Part shown: piece after piece, positions 9,077-16,587 of the stretch | How the letters are laid out: each line of letters opens with the position of its first letter | Numbering within the stretch: position 1 is the first letter of the stretch | Position numbers and translations under genes: made by a program | Source: Patescibacteria group bacterium | GTDB taxonomy: Bacteria > Patescibacteriota > Patescibacteriia > Buchananbacterales > GWA2-38-13 | NCBI GenBank assembly: GCA_028712155.1 | Contig: JAQTQO010000006.1 | Location: 1 to 56,162 of the forward strand | Length of the DNA stretch: 56,162 nt | Reading direction: 5' to 3' | Notes under the pieces: generated by a model | Seen by the model: the letters and a program-made list of their open reading frames with translations, nothing else | Told to the model about the DNA's origin: nothing | The model's database searches: none

Positions 9077-9910
9077 CTATTGCAAGTCGTACGTAATAAC
9101 TGTCGTATATACGCTTGCCGACGTTCTGCCTGGGATGCCCTGGCCCCAATCCCATTCGGCCAGGTAATAATCGCCGTTCGCCGCCGACCCGGTTGCCGCG
9201 GTAATATCGGTGGTTTTGTTCGTGAAGCAGCGGTACGCCGTAGTCAACGTAACGGCGGCGCATGGGGCTCCGGCGGTGGAGGCGCAGCGATAACCGCCGC
9301 CCCCGGTGAAATCAATGCAGAGTTTTCCGCTGGTGGACGGCGGATCGGATACGATGTTGTACCCACCGATGTCCGCGGTAAGCTGAAACCGGTCTTTTTC
9401 GGTTGCTCCAAGCCAATAGCAGCCGGCCGTCGTGTTATCTTGGCAACTGACGTTAAACGTCCAGCTGCCGGCCCCGCCACGCGCATCCTGGATGCGGACC
9501 GATTCGACATTCGTTGAGGTCGTCGTCTGATTGGAAAAACTGTAGTTCACTGCGGAAAAAGTTTCCACCGTCGACGACGCCTGAATACTCAGAGAACCGG
9601 CCTGAATGTTGAGGTTCATGTTCAAATCCGCATTGCCGTACGCGTAGCGCGTGAACGACAGCAGGCTGAAAGTCATCAAACCTGACGCCAGCAGCGCAAA
9701 TATCGGCAGCAGCGCCGCCCGCCGGAAGTAGTTGGACTGGCGGATTTTCTCGACGATGCGCGAGAAATCATCCGGCGTATAATAACGCCAGCCGCGGCTG
9801 TCGCGTTTAGCGGCAGGAATCAATCCTTGCTTTTCCCAGCGCAAAAGCGTGGTTTTGTCGCGATCCACGGCTTTCGTTAAATCATTGACGCGGTATTGCT
9901 GCTTCTCCAT
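9077..9910 (-). CDS. Membrane-tethered MerR-type regulator with extracellular domain
   Basis: This 277-residue protein starts at ATG 9910 (MEKQQYRVNDL). Residues 1-60 are a MerR-like winged helix-turn-helix (TLLRWEKQGLIP, RYYTPDDF). Residues about 70-92 are one membrane segment (LLPIFALLASGLMTFSLLSF). The remainder is a Thr/Ser-rich extracellular domain with several Cys residues. The block YSFSNQTTT...GGAGSWTFNVSC...CYW closely resembles YSFSAQTTT...GGAGSWTLNINC...CYW near the C-terminal end of the giant protein in this window. A one-component membrane sensor that binds DNA is the simplest reading; signal and target are unknown. A longer frame upstream lacks coding character. An ATAAAGTGA motif lies about 35 bp upstream and also occurs near the second MerR gene. 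Confidence 0.85.
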   Translation of the reverse strand: MEKQQYRVNDLTKAVDRDKTTLLRWEKQGLIPAAKRDSRGWRYYTPDDFSRIVEKIRQSNYFRRAALLPIFALLASGLMTFSLLSFTRYAYGNADLNMNLNIQAGSLSIQASSTVETFSAVNYSFSNQTTTSTNVESVRIQDARGGAGSWTFNVSCQDNTTAGCYWLGATEKDRFQLTADIGGYNIVSDPPSTSGKLCIDFTGGGGYRCASTAGAPCAAVTLTTAYRCFTNKTTDITAATGSAANGDYYLAEWDWGQGIPGRTSASVYTTVITYDLQ

Positions 9911-10323
9911 ATTATTTTGATTTTTTTTAGAGATTACAAAGTATAAAGTGAAAATGTGATGCCGAATTGCCGCTCGTTTTGCGGCGCAAAAAAATGGCTT
10001 CCCAAAAGAAGCCAATACCACGATCTCGATTACGTCATAAATCACAACGCGTGAACTGACGCAGCTCCTTTTGGTTTTTGTTTTTGCCTCTCGATTGTCA
10101 ACGGTTCTAACACTGCCTATATGCATTATACTGCAATTACTCAATATGGTCAACTGGTGATTTAACCAAAATTTGTTGCATAATACGCAATATTTTAGCT
10201 TAATTTAGACAAGAATTCCATTTATCCACAGATATTATTGATTGTTTCAAATATTATCTAAATTAATGGCTAACATTAGCATAAATATCAACAAATCATA
10301 ATTATTATACTTTTAAGCATAAT

Positions 10324-10353
10324 TTGACATTCATTCGTTGCTGTTGGTAATAT
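10324..10353 (+). promoter_or_regulatory. Sigma70-type promoter of the T-box transcript
   Basis: TTGACA at 10324-10329 and TAATAT at 10348-10353 are separated by 18 bp, predicting a transcript start near 10360 just ahead of the T-box leader. The AT-rich stretch 9911-10323 between the divergent genes contains no gene that I can support. Confidence 0.72.
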
Positions 10354-10359
10354 GCAGTC

Positions 10360-10658
10360 TGCAAAGCATTGGGTAACGGTATATTGAAATACGTTAAAAC
10401 CGAAGCACTGGTCCCTCCGATCTACGTCGGAGGGGTTGGGCCAGATGCGGTCCGCCCTGGGCGGACACGGCGATCCCTGCAGCAGTGGGGATCCGGCAGC
10501 CTCCGTAACCACAGGCTAACTGATATCGTCCCCCAGCGGGCGACTGAGTCAGTGAAAGGTCCCTCAATAACGGGACAAACAGGGGTGGCACCACGGCAAG
10601 TGTGAACTTCCCGTCCCTTCTGCATACTTTTGGTATGCCGAAGAGACGGGGAGTTTTT
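10360..10658 (+). promoter_or_regulatory. T-box riboswitch leader (probably tRNA-Trp)
   Basis: The conserved T-box sequence AGGGGTGGCACCACGG lies at 10581-10596. Its 3' antiterminator partner CCCGTCCCTT is at 10610-10619. Upstream are a stem III-like hairpin GTCCC/GGGAC (10559-10576), a stem II-like arm (ACTGA/TCAGT) and a long folded stem I region closed by GGTAACGG/CCGTAACC. The competing terminator lies at 10605-10658. The bulge TGGC would pair with a tRNA ending GCCA, that is discriminator G, as in bacterial tRNA-Trp. The next genes include trpB2 and, further on, trpS. I could not assign the specifier triplet. The leader also contains a palindromic repeat shared with the region upstream of glyA. 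Confidence 0.87.
10605..10658 (+). terminator. T-box regulated terminator
   Basis: A long hairpin (10606-10620 with 10640-10654, including two G-U pairs, capped by GCATAC/GTATGC) is followed by TTTTT. Its 5' arm overlaps the 3' half of the antiterminator, which is the classical T-box switch geometry. Confidence 0.83.
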
Positions 10659-10689
10659 GTTTACTTGAAGTGTTCCCTTGCAATCATCT

Positions 10690-11079
10690 ATGCAACGCAT
10701 CAATTTCGTGCCATTACCGCTCCTGAAAGCTCACGAAAAAACTTCGCGCCGCCGCCTGCGCACCGTACGCCGCGCGATTACGTCAACCGGGTACTTTACC
10801 CATCCCATAATGGTAGACCGCAAAAATCTTGTCATTCTGGACGGCCACCATCGTACGCAAGCGCTCCGCGAGATCGGCGCCAAACGGATTCCCGCCTGCA
10901 TGGTTGACTACCGCAGCCATAAAATCAGCGTCCGCGGCCGCCGAAGCAATGTCCGGGTGTCAAAAACGATTATCATCCGGCGCGCATTAGCGGGAAAACT
11001 TTTTCCGTGCAAAACTTCGCGCCACACCTTTTCTCAGCCTCCTAAGCAGCTACGCATTCGTCTAAAAACTCTGCTATGA
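10690..11079 (+). CDS. ParB/Srx-fold protein, SerK/SbnI-like (possible free serine kinase)
   Basis: This 129-residue protein starts at ATG 10690 (MQRINFVPLP), about 30 bp after the T-box terminator. It shows the ParB-like nuclease/kinase fold signature: LLKAHE near residue 10, VILDGHHRTQAL near 50-60, VDYRS, SKTIIIRRALAGKLFP, and KTSRH near the end. That arrangement matches SbnI and the archaeal free L-serine kinase SerK better than chromosome-partitioning ParB, which carries a helix-turn-helix missing here. Serine is a substrate of TrpB, encoded next, and both are under the T-box. A role in serine supply or sensing for tryptophan synthesis is therefore inferred, not shown. A TTG in frame at 10678 is a less likely start. 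Confidence 0.72.
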   Translation: MQRINFVPLPLLKAHEKTSRRRLRTVRRAITSTGYFTHPIMVDRKNLVILDGHHRTQALREIGAKRIPACMVDYRSHKISVRGRRSNVRVSKTIIIRRALAGKLFPCKTSRHTFSQPPKQLRIRLKTLL

Positions 11080-11159
11080 AACATCTTTTCCAACACCGCG
11101 GAAACCAGTCTTGGTGAAACCAATACCTTTTCGAGTATTTTCGCTTAACCAATTTCGCT

Positions 11160-12455
11160 ATGCCCATATTTTTCCTCAACCAAAACGACATTCCCACCCA
11201 CTACTACAACGTCTTGCCTGACCTACCAAAGCCATTGCCACCGCCGCTCCACCCGGCTACAAAAAAACCGCTCCAGCCGACCGACCTCGCGCCGCTATTT
11301 CCTCGAGCGCTCATTCAGCAGGAAATGGCGCAGGAGCGGGAAATTGAAATACCCGAGGAAGTGCGCCGCGCCTACCAGCTGTACCGGCCCAGCCCGTTGA
11401 TCCGCGCGCGGCGGCTGGAAATCGAACTCGATACGCCGGCCAAAATCTACTACAAATACGAAGGCGTTAGCCCGACCGGCAGCCATAAGCCAAACACCGC
11501 CCTTCCGCAGGCCTACTACAATCGACAGGCGGGCGTACGGCGCCTGACGACGGAAACTGGCGCCGGCCAGTGGGGATCGGCTTTGAGTTTCGCCTGTAAC
11601 TACTTCGGTCTAGCCTGCACGGTCTACATGGTTAAATCGAGCTACGCGGGCAAACCCTACCGGCGCGTCATGATGAATTTGTTTGGCGCCGAATGCATCC
11701 CGAGTCCGTCGCCGCGTACGGAAGCCGGGAAAAAAGTTCTCGCCCAAGATCCGGAGACTCCCGGCAGCCTCGGCACGGCAATTTCCGAAGCCGTGGAGGA
11801 TGCGGCCAAACATGACGATACCAAATATGCGCTCGGTTCCGTGCTCAACCACGTGCTGCTGCACCAGACTATTATCGGCCTGGAGGCAAAAAAACAAATG
11901 GAAATGGCCGGCGACGAACCTGACATCATCATCGGCTGCCACGGCGGCGGCAGCAATTTCGCGGGCATCGCCTTGCCATTCCTGCGGGATAAATTGTCGG
12001 GCAAACGACCAAAGCTGCGGGCGATTGCCGCCGAGCCGAAGTCTTGCCCAAGCCTAACCGAAGGACGTTACGAATACGACTTCGGCGACACCGTCGGCCT
12101 CACTCCGCTACTCCTGATGTACACGCTCGGTCACGACTTTACTCCACCGGCGATTCACGCGGGAGGTCTGCGCTACCACGGGGCCGCGCCGATTGTCAGC
12201 TTGCTGCACAAAGAAAAAATCATTGAAGCAGTCGCGTACGACCAGCAGGAAATTTTTTCCGCTGCGATGGCGTTTGCCAAAAACCAGGGGATTGTTCCGG
12301 CACCGGAATCCGCCCACGCCATTAAAGCGGTTTTTGACGAAGCGGAAAGATGCAAACAGGCCGGCGCAGCAAAAACCATTCTGTTCAACTTGAGCGGCCA
12401 CGGCCACTTCGACATGGGTGCCTATCAGGACTTTCTGGCCGGCAACATCCACTGA
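11160..12455 (+). CDS. trpB: Tryptophan synthase beta chain, TrpB2 type
   Basis: This PLP enzyme condenses indole with L-serine to give L-tryptophan. The 431 residues carry the PLP lysine in [12 protein letters not shown] (about residue 110), the catalytic region [12 protein letters not shown], the phosphate-binding GCHGGGSNF and the C-terminal [10 protein letters not shown]. The long N-terminus and the motif set fit the TrpB2 subfamily, which often acts without TrpA. No trpA or other trp gene is nearby, so salvage of external indole is likely. The gene lies downstream of the T-box and the SerK-like gene, implying induction when tRNA-Trp is uncharged. TrpB2 enzymes in some organisms have alternative serine-related activities, so the physiological reaction is not certain. 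Confidence 0.93.
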   Translation: MPIFFLNQNDIPTHYYNVLPDLPKPLPPPLHPATKKPLQPTDLAPLFPRALIQQEMAQEREIEIPEEVRRAYQLYRPSPLIRARRLEIELDTPAKIYYKYEGVSPTGSHKPNTALPQAYYNRQAGVRRLTTETGAGQWGSALSFACNYFGLACTVYMVKSSYAGKPYRRVMMNLFGAECIPSPSPRTEAGKKVLAQDPETPGSLGTAISEAVEDAAKHDDTKYALGSVLNHVLLHQTIIGLEAKKQMEMAGDEPDIIIGCHGGGSNFAGIALPFLRDKLSGKRPKLRAIAAEPKSCPSLTEGRYEYDFGDTVGLTPLLLMYTLGHDFTPPAIHAGGLRYHGAAPIVSLLHKEKIIEAVAYDQQEIFSAAMAFAKNQGIVPAPESAHAIKAVFDEAERCKQAGAAKTILFNLSGHGHFDMGAYQDFLAGNIH

Positions 12456-12509
12456 CCTTTGGGCGTCATTCACCTGCACCTTAACTTCAACGTATTGAGG
12501 AGACTACCG

Positions 12510-12743
12510 ATGGGATGGGGATCATCCACGACCGCCGACCGACTCGCACTTCAAGGCGGAGCACGGTGTCCGGACTGCAAGGTCGGCACGTTATGCCTGA
12601 ATGGCGGCGTGGCCGTACATGGCCACCGCATCACGACATGCGGGAGCTGCAACGCCGTGCGTTGTGCCCGTTGCGGCAAACCGGCCGCGCCGACCGAGGA
12701 CACGGCGCAGGGGAAGAAGTACTCCTGCACCAGCTGCAAGTAG
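12510..12743 (+). CDS. Small double zinc-ribbon protein
   Basis: This 77-residue protein starts at ATG 12510 with an AGGAG-type ribosome binding site about 8 bp upstream. It has eight Cys in four pairs or near-pairs (CPDC with a later Cys, CGSC, CARC, CTSC near the C-terminus), consistent with two treble-clef or ribbon zinc sites. There is no recognisable catalytic domain. It sits between trpB and a terminator, making it the last gene of the T-box transcript. It might bind nucleic acid or a protein partner; the function is unknown. Confidence 0.72.
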   Translation: MGWGSSTTADRLALQGGARCPDCKVGTLCLNGGVAVHGHRITTCGSCNAVRCARCGKPAAPTEDTAQGKKYSCTSCK

Positions 12744-12762
12744 CCGCCAGGCAACCAGTCAC

Positions 12763-12798
12763 GGGGAGGGGGTAGGCAACACCACCTCCCCTATTTTT
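12763..12798 (+). terminator. Terminator closing the T-box operon
   Basis: GGGGAGG (12763-12769) pairs with CCTCCCC (12785-12791) and is followed by TATTTTTAT. It separates trpB and the zinc ribbon gene from trpS. Confidence 0.78.
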
Positions 12799-12803
12799 AT
12801 CCG

Positions 12804-12832
12804 TAGACAAACGCGATGGATTACAGTAAAAT
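12804..12832 (+). promoter_or_regulatory. trpS promoter, nearly leaderless
   Basis: TAGACA (12804-12809) and TAAAAT (12827-12832) are spaced by 17 bp. The -10 box ends 9 bp before the trpS ATG at 12842, so the mRNA would start at or within a few bases of the start codon. No Shine-Dalgarno sequence is present. Confidence 0.65.
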
Positions 12833-12841
12833 GGCAATATT

Positions 12842-13822
12842 ATGGCAAAATCAACCATCTTATCCGGCATCCGACCGACCGGCGGGTTACACCTGGGTAA
12901 CTACCTTGGTGCGCTCCAGAATTTCGTCAAACTCCAAGACGAATACCAATGCTTTTATTTCATTGCGGATCTGCACGCGCTCAACGAATCGTTTGACCCG
13001 CAGAAAAAATACGCCCAGGTGCTTGATACGGCGGCGACCTTCATTGCTGCCGGCATTGATCCCAAGCGCAGCACCTTGTTCGTGCAATCCCACCTGCCCG
13101 AGCACGCGCAGCTGGCAGTAATTCTATCCAATGTCATACCCGTCGGCTACCTCTTCCGCATGACCCAGTACAAAGAAAAGGCCGGCAAGCAGGCCCAGGG
13201 CAACGCCAACGCCGGCCTGCTGTACTACCCCGTGCTGATGGCCGCCGACATTCTCCTGTACCACCCGACGTTCGTTCCCGTCGGCGACGACCAGGACCAG
13301 CACGTCGAGCTCGCGCGCGATGCGGCCGGATTTTTCAACCGCCGCTTCGGCGAAACGCTTGTCTTCCCCAAGACGCTGCATACCAACGCGCCGCGCGTCA
13401 TGAGCCTGCTGGATCCGAATAAAAAAATGTCCAAAACTTTGGGCGGCGACCACTGCCTGAACCTCGACGACCCGCCGGAGGAAATCCGCCGCAAACTCTC
13501 GCGCGCGGTCACCGACACCGGCGACGGCAGCGGCGCGGGCGCCAAGAACCTGATCTCGCTGCTCGCACACTTTGCCGATGCAAAAACGGTTCAACGCTTC
13601 AGCGAAGCAGCGGCGGCAAAAACAATCCGCTACTCCGAGCTGAAATTGGCGCTCACCGACAGCATCAACCGTTTTCTCGCGCCGCTGCAGGAGCGCAAAG
13701 CCCAACTCCTGAGCCACCCCAAAAAACTCGAGGAAATTTTGGCAACCGGCGATGCGCGCGCCGGCAAGGTGGCCGCCAAAACATTATCCGACGTGCTGAA
13801 AAAAGTCGGACTTTGCCGCTAG
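12842..13822 (+). CDS. trpS: Tryptophanyl-tRNA synthetase
   Basis: This class Ic enzyme charges tRNA-Trp with tryptophan using ATP in the cytoplasm. The 326-residue length is normal. It shows the HIGH-type motif GGLHLGNYLG near residue 15, the Trp/ATP pocket block GDDQDQHVELARD, and the KMSKS motif as KKMSKT near residue 200. It follows the T-box operon but has its own terminator-isolated promoter, so it is probably not, or only partly, under T-box control. Its presence near trpB2 supports Trp specificity of the leader. The downstream methyltransferase gene begins 2 bp after the stop. Confidence 0.97.
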   Translation: MAKSTILSGIRPTGGLHLGNYLGALQNFVKLQDEYQCFYFIADLHALNESFDPQKKYAQVLDTAATFIAAGIDPKRSTLFVQSHLPEHAQLAVILSNVIPVGYLFRMTQYKEKAGKQAQGNANAGLLYYPVLMAADILLYHPTFVPVGDDQDQHVELARDAAGFFNRRFGETLVFPKTLHTNAPRVMSLLDPNKKMSKTLGGDHCLNLDDPPEEIRRKLSRAVTDTGDGSGAGAKNLISLLAHFADAKTVQRFSEAAAAKTIRYSELKLALTDSINRFLAPLQERKAQLLSHPKKLEEILATGDARAGKVAAKTLSDVLKKVGLCR

Positions 13823-13824
13823 CA

Positions 13825-14361
13825 ATGCTTGCGTTTGCCATTGGAATTTCGGCGTCCGCGCTCGCCCTGCTTGCGGTCGCGTTACTGGCGGGCGCAGCGA
13901 TGAATCTGATTACCCGCGTCCCGTACGCGCCGACGCCACCCGCGCAGGTGGAACGCATCCTTGATTTCCTCCGGCTGCGCCCGGGGCAACGGCTCTATGA
14001 TCTCGGATGCGGCGACGGCCGCGTCGTTTTTGCCGCCTCCTGCCGCGGGGTGATCGCAACCGGCTACGAACTCCAGCCCCTCACCTACCTGCGCGCCAAA
14101 GCGATGCAACTGGTGCGGTATCGGCCGGCGCACATTCACTTCGGGAATTTTCAGGACGCAAACCTGGCCGACGCCGACATCATTTTCTGCTTTCTGGTCG
14201 GCGCCGTCATGCCAAAGGTGGCCGACATCCTTTCGGCCAAAAGTCCAAGGGGTTGCACCATTGTCAGCTATGGATTTGAGCTCCCCGGCTGGCAGCCGGA
14301 AAGCCGTTTGGAATCAGCCCATGCCGGCGGAAGCGCATTTTTCATCTACCGTAAAAAATAA
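13825..14361 (+). CDS. Membrane-anchored class I SAM-dependent methyltransferase
   Basis: This 178-residue protein starts at ATG 13825, 2 bp after the trpS stop; a TTG at 13813 would overlap trpS. Residues 1-25 are a hydrophobic anchor. The SAM-binding motif LYDLGCGDGRVV is near residue 55 and GYELQP follows as motif II. The combination of N-terminal anchor, the VPYAPTPPAQVERIL lead-in and the short Rossmann domain resembles the FAM173/ATPSc-KMT-like lysine methyltransferases, but the substrate cannot be read from sequence. It is probably co-transcribed with trpS. The C-terminus FFIYRKK is short and lacks extra domains. Confidence 0.78.
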   Translation: MLAFAIGISASALALLAVALLAGAAMNLITRVPYAPTPPAQVERILDFLRLRPGQRLYDLGCGDGRVVFAASCRGVIATGYELQPLTYLRAKAMQLVRYRPAHIHFGNFQDANLADADIIFCFLVGAVMPKVADILSAKSPRGCTIVSYGFELPGWQPESRLESAHAGGSAFFIYRKK

Positions 14362-14365
14362 AGTC

Positions 14366-14394
14366 ATAATTTCTTCATAAAAAAATATTATACT
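14366..14394 (+). promoter_or_regulatory. gdhA promoter, nearly leaderless
   Basis: TATACT at 14389-14394 ends 7 bp before the gdhA ATG (14402). A weak -35 candidate CATAAT lies at 14366-14371. As at trpS, the predicted transcript begins at about the start codon. Confidence 0.5.
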
Positions 14395-14401
14395 CAATAT
14401 T

Positions 14402-15679
14402 ATGCCAAGCATTTTTGCCAACGCCCTCGCCCAGCTGGAATCTGCCGCCAGACAGATGAAGCTCCCGAAAGAGATTTTGGCGGTTTTGCACCAGCCGCAA
14501 CGGGAGGTCACCGCCGCCCTGCCGGTAACGATGGACGACGGCAGCCAAAAGATTTTTTCCGCCTACCGCGTGCAGTACTCCAACGCCCGCGGTCCGTATA
14601 AGGGCGGCATCCGCTTCCATCCGCAAGTGACGCTCGATGAAGTCCGGGCGCTGGCCTTTTGGATGGCGGTGAAATGTGCGGTCGCCGGCATACCATTCGG
14701 CGGGGGCAAAGGCGGTGTGATGGTCGACCCCAAGAAACTTTCCGCCGGTGAGCTCGAGCGCCTTTCCCGCGGTTACCTCCGCGCCTTTGCCGACGTGATC
14801 GGTCCCGAGCGTGACGTACCGGCCCCCGATGTGGGGACGAACGCCCAAATCATGGACTGGATCTCCGACGAGTACGCCCGCGTGACCGGCCATGCCCAGC
14901 CGGCGGTGATTACCGGGAAATCGCTCGATCGCGGCGGATCGCGCGGACGCGAGACCGCCACGGGCCGCGGGGGTTTTTTCATCCTGCAGCAGCTGGCGGA
15001 ACGGCTTAAATTGAAACCTGAAAAAACCCGCCTCATCGTGCAGGGATTCGGCAACGTTGGCATGCATTTCACCCGGCTGGCCTGCCGCGACGGCTACCGC
15101 CTGATCGGCATCGCCGATTCCCGCGCGTCCATTCTCGCCGCCCCCGATCGTTCCCTCGACTACGCGGTCATTGCCAACGCGAAGCAGGATTACGGCACGG
15201 TTGACCCCTGCCGCTGCACGGCGACGAAGGGAAAAATCTGCCGCTGCCCCGACCACCGCCACCTCACCCCGGATAAACTGCTGACCACCGATTGCGACGT
15301 GCTGGTGCTCGCAGCGCTCGAAAACCAGATCACCAAGGCAAACGCCGGAAAAGTTAAGGCACGCATCATCCTGGAGCTCGCGAACGGGCCGACCGCGCCG
15401 GAAGCGGACGTCATCCTGGACCGGCGCCACGTCACCGTCGTGCCCGACGTCATCGCCAACGCCGGCGGCGTGGTCGTCTCCTACTTTGAGTGGCAGCAAA
15501 ACCGCGAAAACGTTAGCTGGACGGAAAGCCAGATCAAGCAGCAGCTCCAGCCGGTCATGGAAAAAGCGTTTCAGGAGGCCTGGGAACTTTCCCGCCAGCA
15601 ACGGATCAATTTGCGCGCCGCGGCGTTTCAGCTCGCGCTCACCCGCATTGCACAATCCATTCAGAAAAAAACCGCCTGA
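14402..15679 (+). CDS. gdhA: Glutamate dehydrogenase (Glu/Leu/Phe/Val dehydrogenase family)
   Basis: This enzyme interconverts 2-oxoglutarate plus ammonia and glutamate with NAD(P)H. The 425-residue hexameric-type sequence shows GPYKGGIRFHP, the catalytic region PFGGGKGGV, DVGTN, the nucleotide-binding QGFGNVG and the C-terminal PDVIANAGGVVVSYFEW. An unusual insertion near residues 269-287 carries CRC...CRCPDH (four Cys plus His), where homologues I know have an acidic or glycine-rich loop. It could bind a metal or form disulfides. The gene has its own leaderless-type promoter and converges on murI across a shared terminator. Cofactor preference cannot be told by eye. Confidence 0.95.
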   Translation: MPSIFANALAQLESAARQMKLPKEILAVLHQPQREVTAALPVTMDDGSQKIFSAYRVQYSNARGPYKGGIRFHPQVTLDEVRALAFWMAVKCAVAGIPFGGGKGGVMVDPKKLSAGELERLSRGYLRAFADVIGPERDVPAPDVGTNAQIMDWISDEYARVTGHAQPAVITGKSLDRGGSRGRETATGRGGFFILQQLAERLKLKPEKTRLIVQGFGNVGMHFTRLACRDGYRLIGIADSRASILAAPDRSLDYAVIANAKQDYGTVDPCRCTATKGKICRCPDHRHLTPDKLLTTDCDVLVLAALENQITKANAGKVKARIILELANGPTAPEADVILDRRHVTVVPDVIANAGGVVVSYFEWQQNRENVSWTESQIKQQLQPVMEKAFQEAWELSRQQRINLRAAAFQLALTRIAQSIQKKTA

Positions 15680-15704
15680 GTGTTTGGTCATTTCCCACGA
15701 CGTA

Positions 15705-15736
15705 ACAAAACCCCGGCCGATGGAGCCGGGGTTTTT
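15705..15736. terminator. Bidirectional terminator between gdhA and murI
   Basis: CCCCGGC (15711-15717) pairs with GCCGGGG (15725-15731), flanked by AAAA on the left and TTTTT on the right, so it can stop transcription from both convergent genes. Confidence 0.88.
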
Positions 15737-15757
15737 GTAGTTGAAAACGCACAATAT

Positions 15758-16582
15758 TCAGCTGGCCGCCGGTGCTCCTTCGATGACCACCGTTTCCAAA
15801 CGAATCGGGTGGCCCAACCATGCGCTCGCAATCTGGGTAAACTGTTCGGTTTGATCAGTGACCAAAAACTGGTGTGCCGGGCCGCGAGTAATGCGCGCCG
15901 CGAGATCGGCATGCCGCACCAGGTAATCGGCCAACTTTTCGGCAACCACTTCCGCCGGATCGGGAACTTGGCACGCATGCCCCATAACCGCCGCGAATTC
16001 TTTGCGCAGCATCGGATAGTGCGTACAGCCGAGCACCAGGGTATCCACCCGTGCGCGCTTGAGCGGTCGCAGGTACTGGCGCAGGATTTTTTTCGTCTCG
16101 GGCCGGTTGCCCCAGCCTTCTTCAATGAGTGGCACCAGCAGCGGGCAGGCCGCCTGCGTGATATGCGCTTTGGGATTTAACACCGTAATCTCACGCTGGT
16201 ACGCTCCGGAAGCCACAGTGCTGCGCGTGCCGACCACGCCGATGCGCGAGAACCGCGTGACGGCGGCCGCGTGCTCGGCCAACGGCCGCACGACCCCCAG
16301 CACTCTCGCTTGCGGATATTTTTTCGGCAGCCATTCCTGCTGCAGCCGGCGCAGCGCGACCGCCGAGGCGGAATTGCATGCGACAATCACCAGCGGACAG
16401 CCCCGCCGCAGCAAAAACCCCACCCCCTCGACGGTAAACCGGTAAATGAGATCTGCCGACCGGTTCCCATACGGGAGGCGGGCGGTATCGCCAAGGTAAC
16501 ACACCTGGTACTCCGGCAGACGTTTGCGGACGGCCCTGGCCACGGTCAGCCCGCCCAGACCGGAATCAAATATCCCGAGCAT
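15758..16582 (-). CDS. murI: Glutamate racemase
   Basis: This cofactor-independent racemase makes D-glutamate for peptidoglycan. The 274 residues begin with the family signature GIFDSGLGGLTV. The two catalytic Cys lie in ACNSAS (usually ACNTAS) and GCTHYP; DTARLPYG is also present. It lies tail-to-tail with gdhA, which produces L-glutamate, and its start is 5 bp from the stop of the upstream LolA-like/TSP3 protein gene, so these probably form one transcript. The presence of murI implies peptidoglycan synthesis in this organism. Confidence 0.96.
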   Translation of the reverse strand: MLGIFDSGLGGLTVARAVRKRLPEYQVCYLGDTARLPYGNRSADLIYRFTVEGVGFLLRRGCPLVIVACNSASAVALRRLQQEWLPKKYPQARVLGVVRPLAEHAAAVTRFSRIGVVGTRSTVASGAYQREITVLNPKAHITQAACPLLVPLIEEGWGNRPETKKILRQYLRPLKRARVDTLVLGCTHYPMLRKEFAAVMGHACQVPDPAEVVAEKLADYLVRHADLAARITRGPAHQFLVTDQTEQFTQIASAWLGHPIRLETVVIEGAPAAS

Positions 16583-16587
16583 GCAAG

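Noticed and set aside
10690-11079. Chromosome-partitioning ParB
   Set aside because: No helix-turn-helix or C-terminal dimer domain; the KTSRH end and length fit SerK/SbnI-type proteins.
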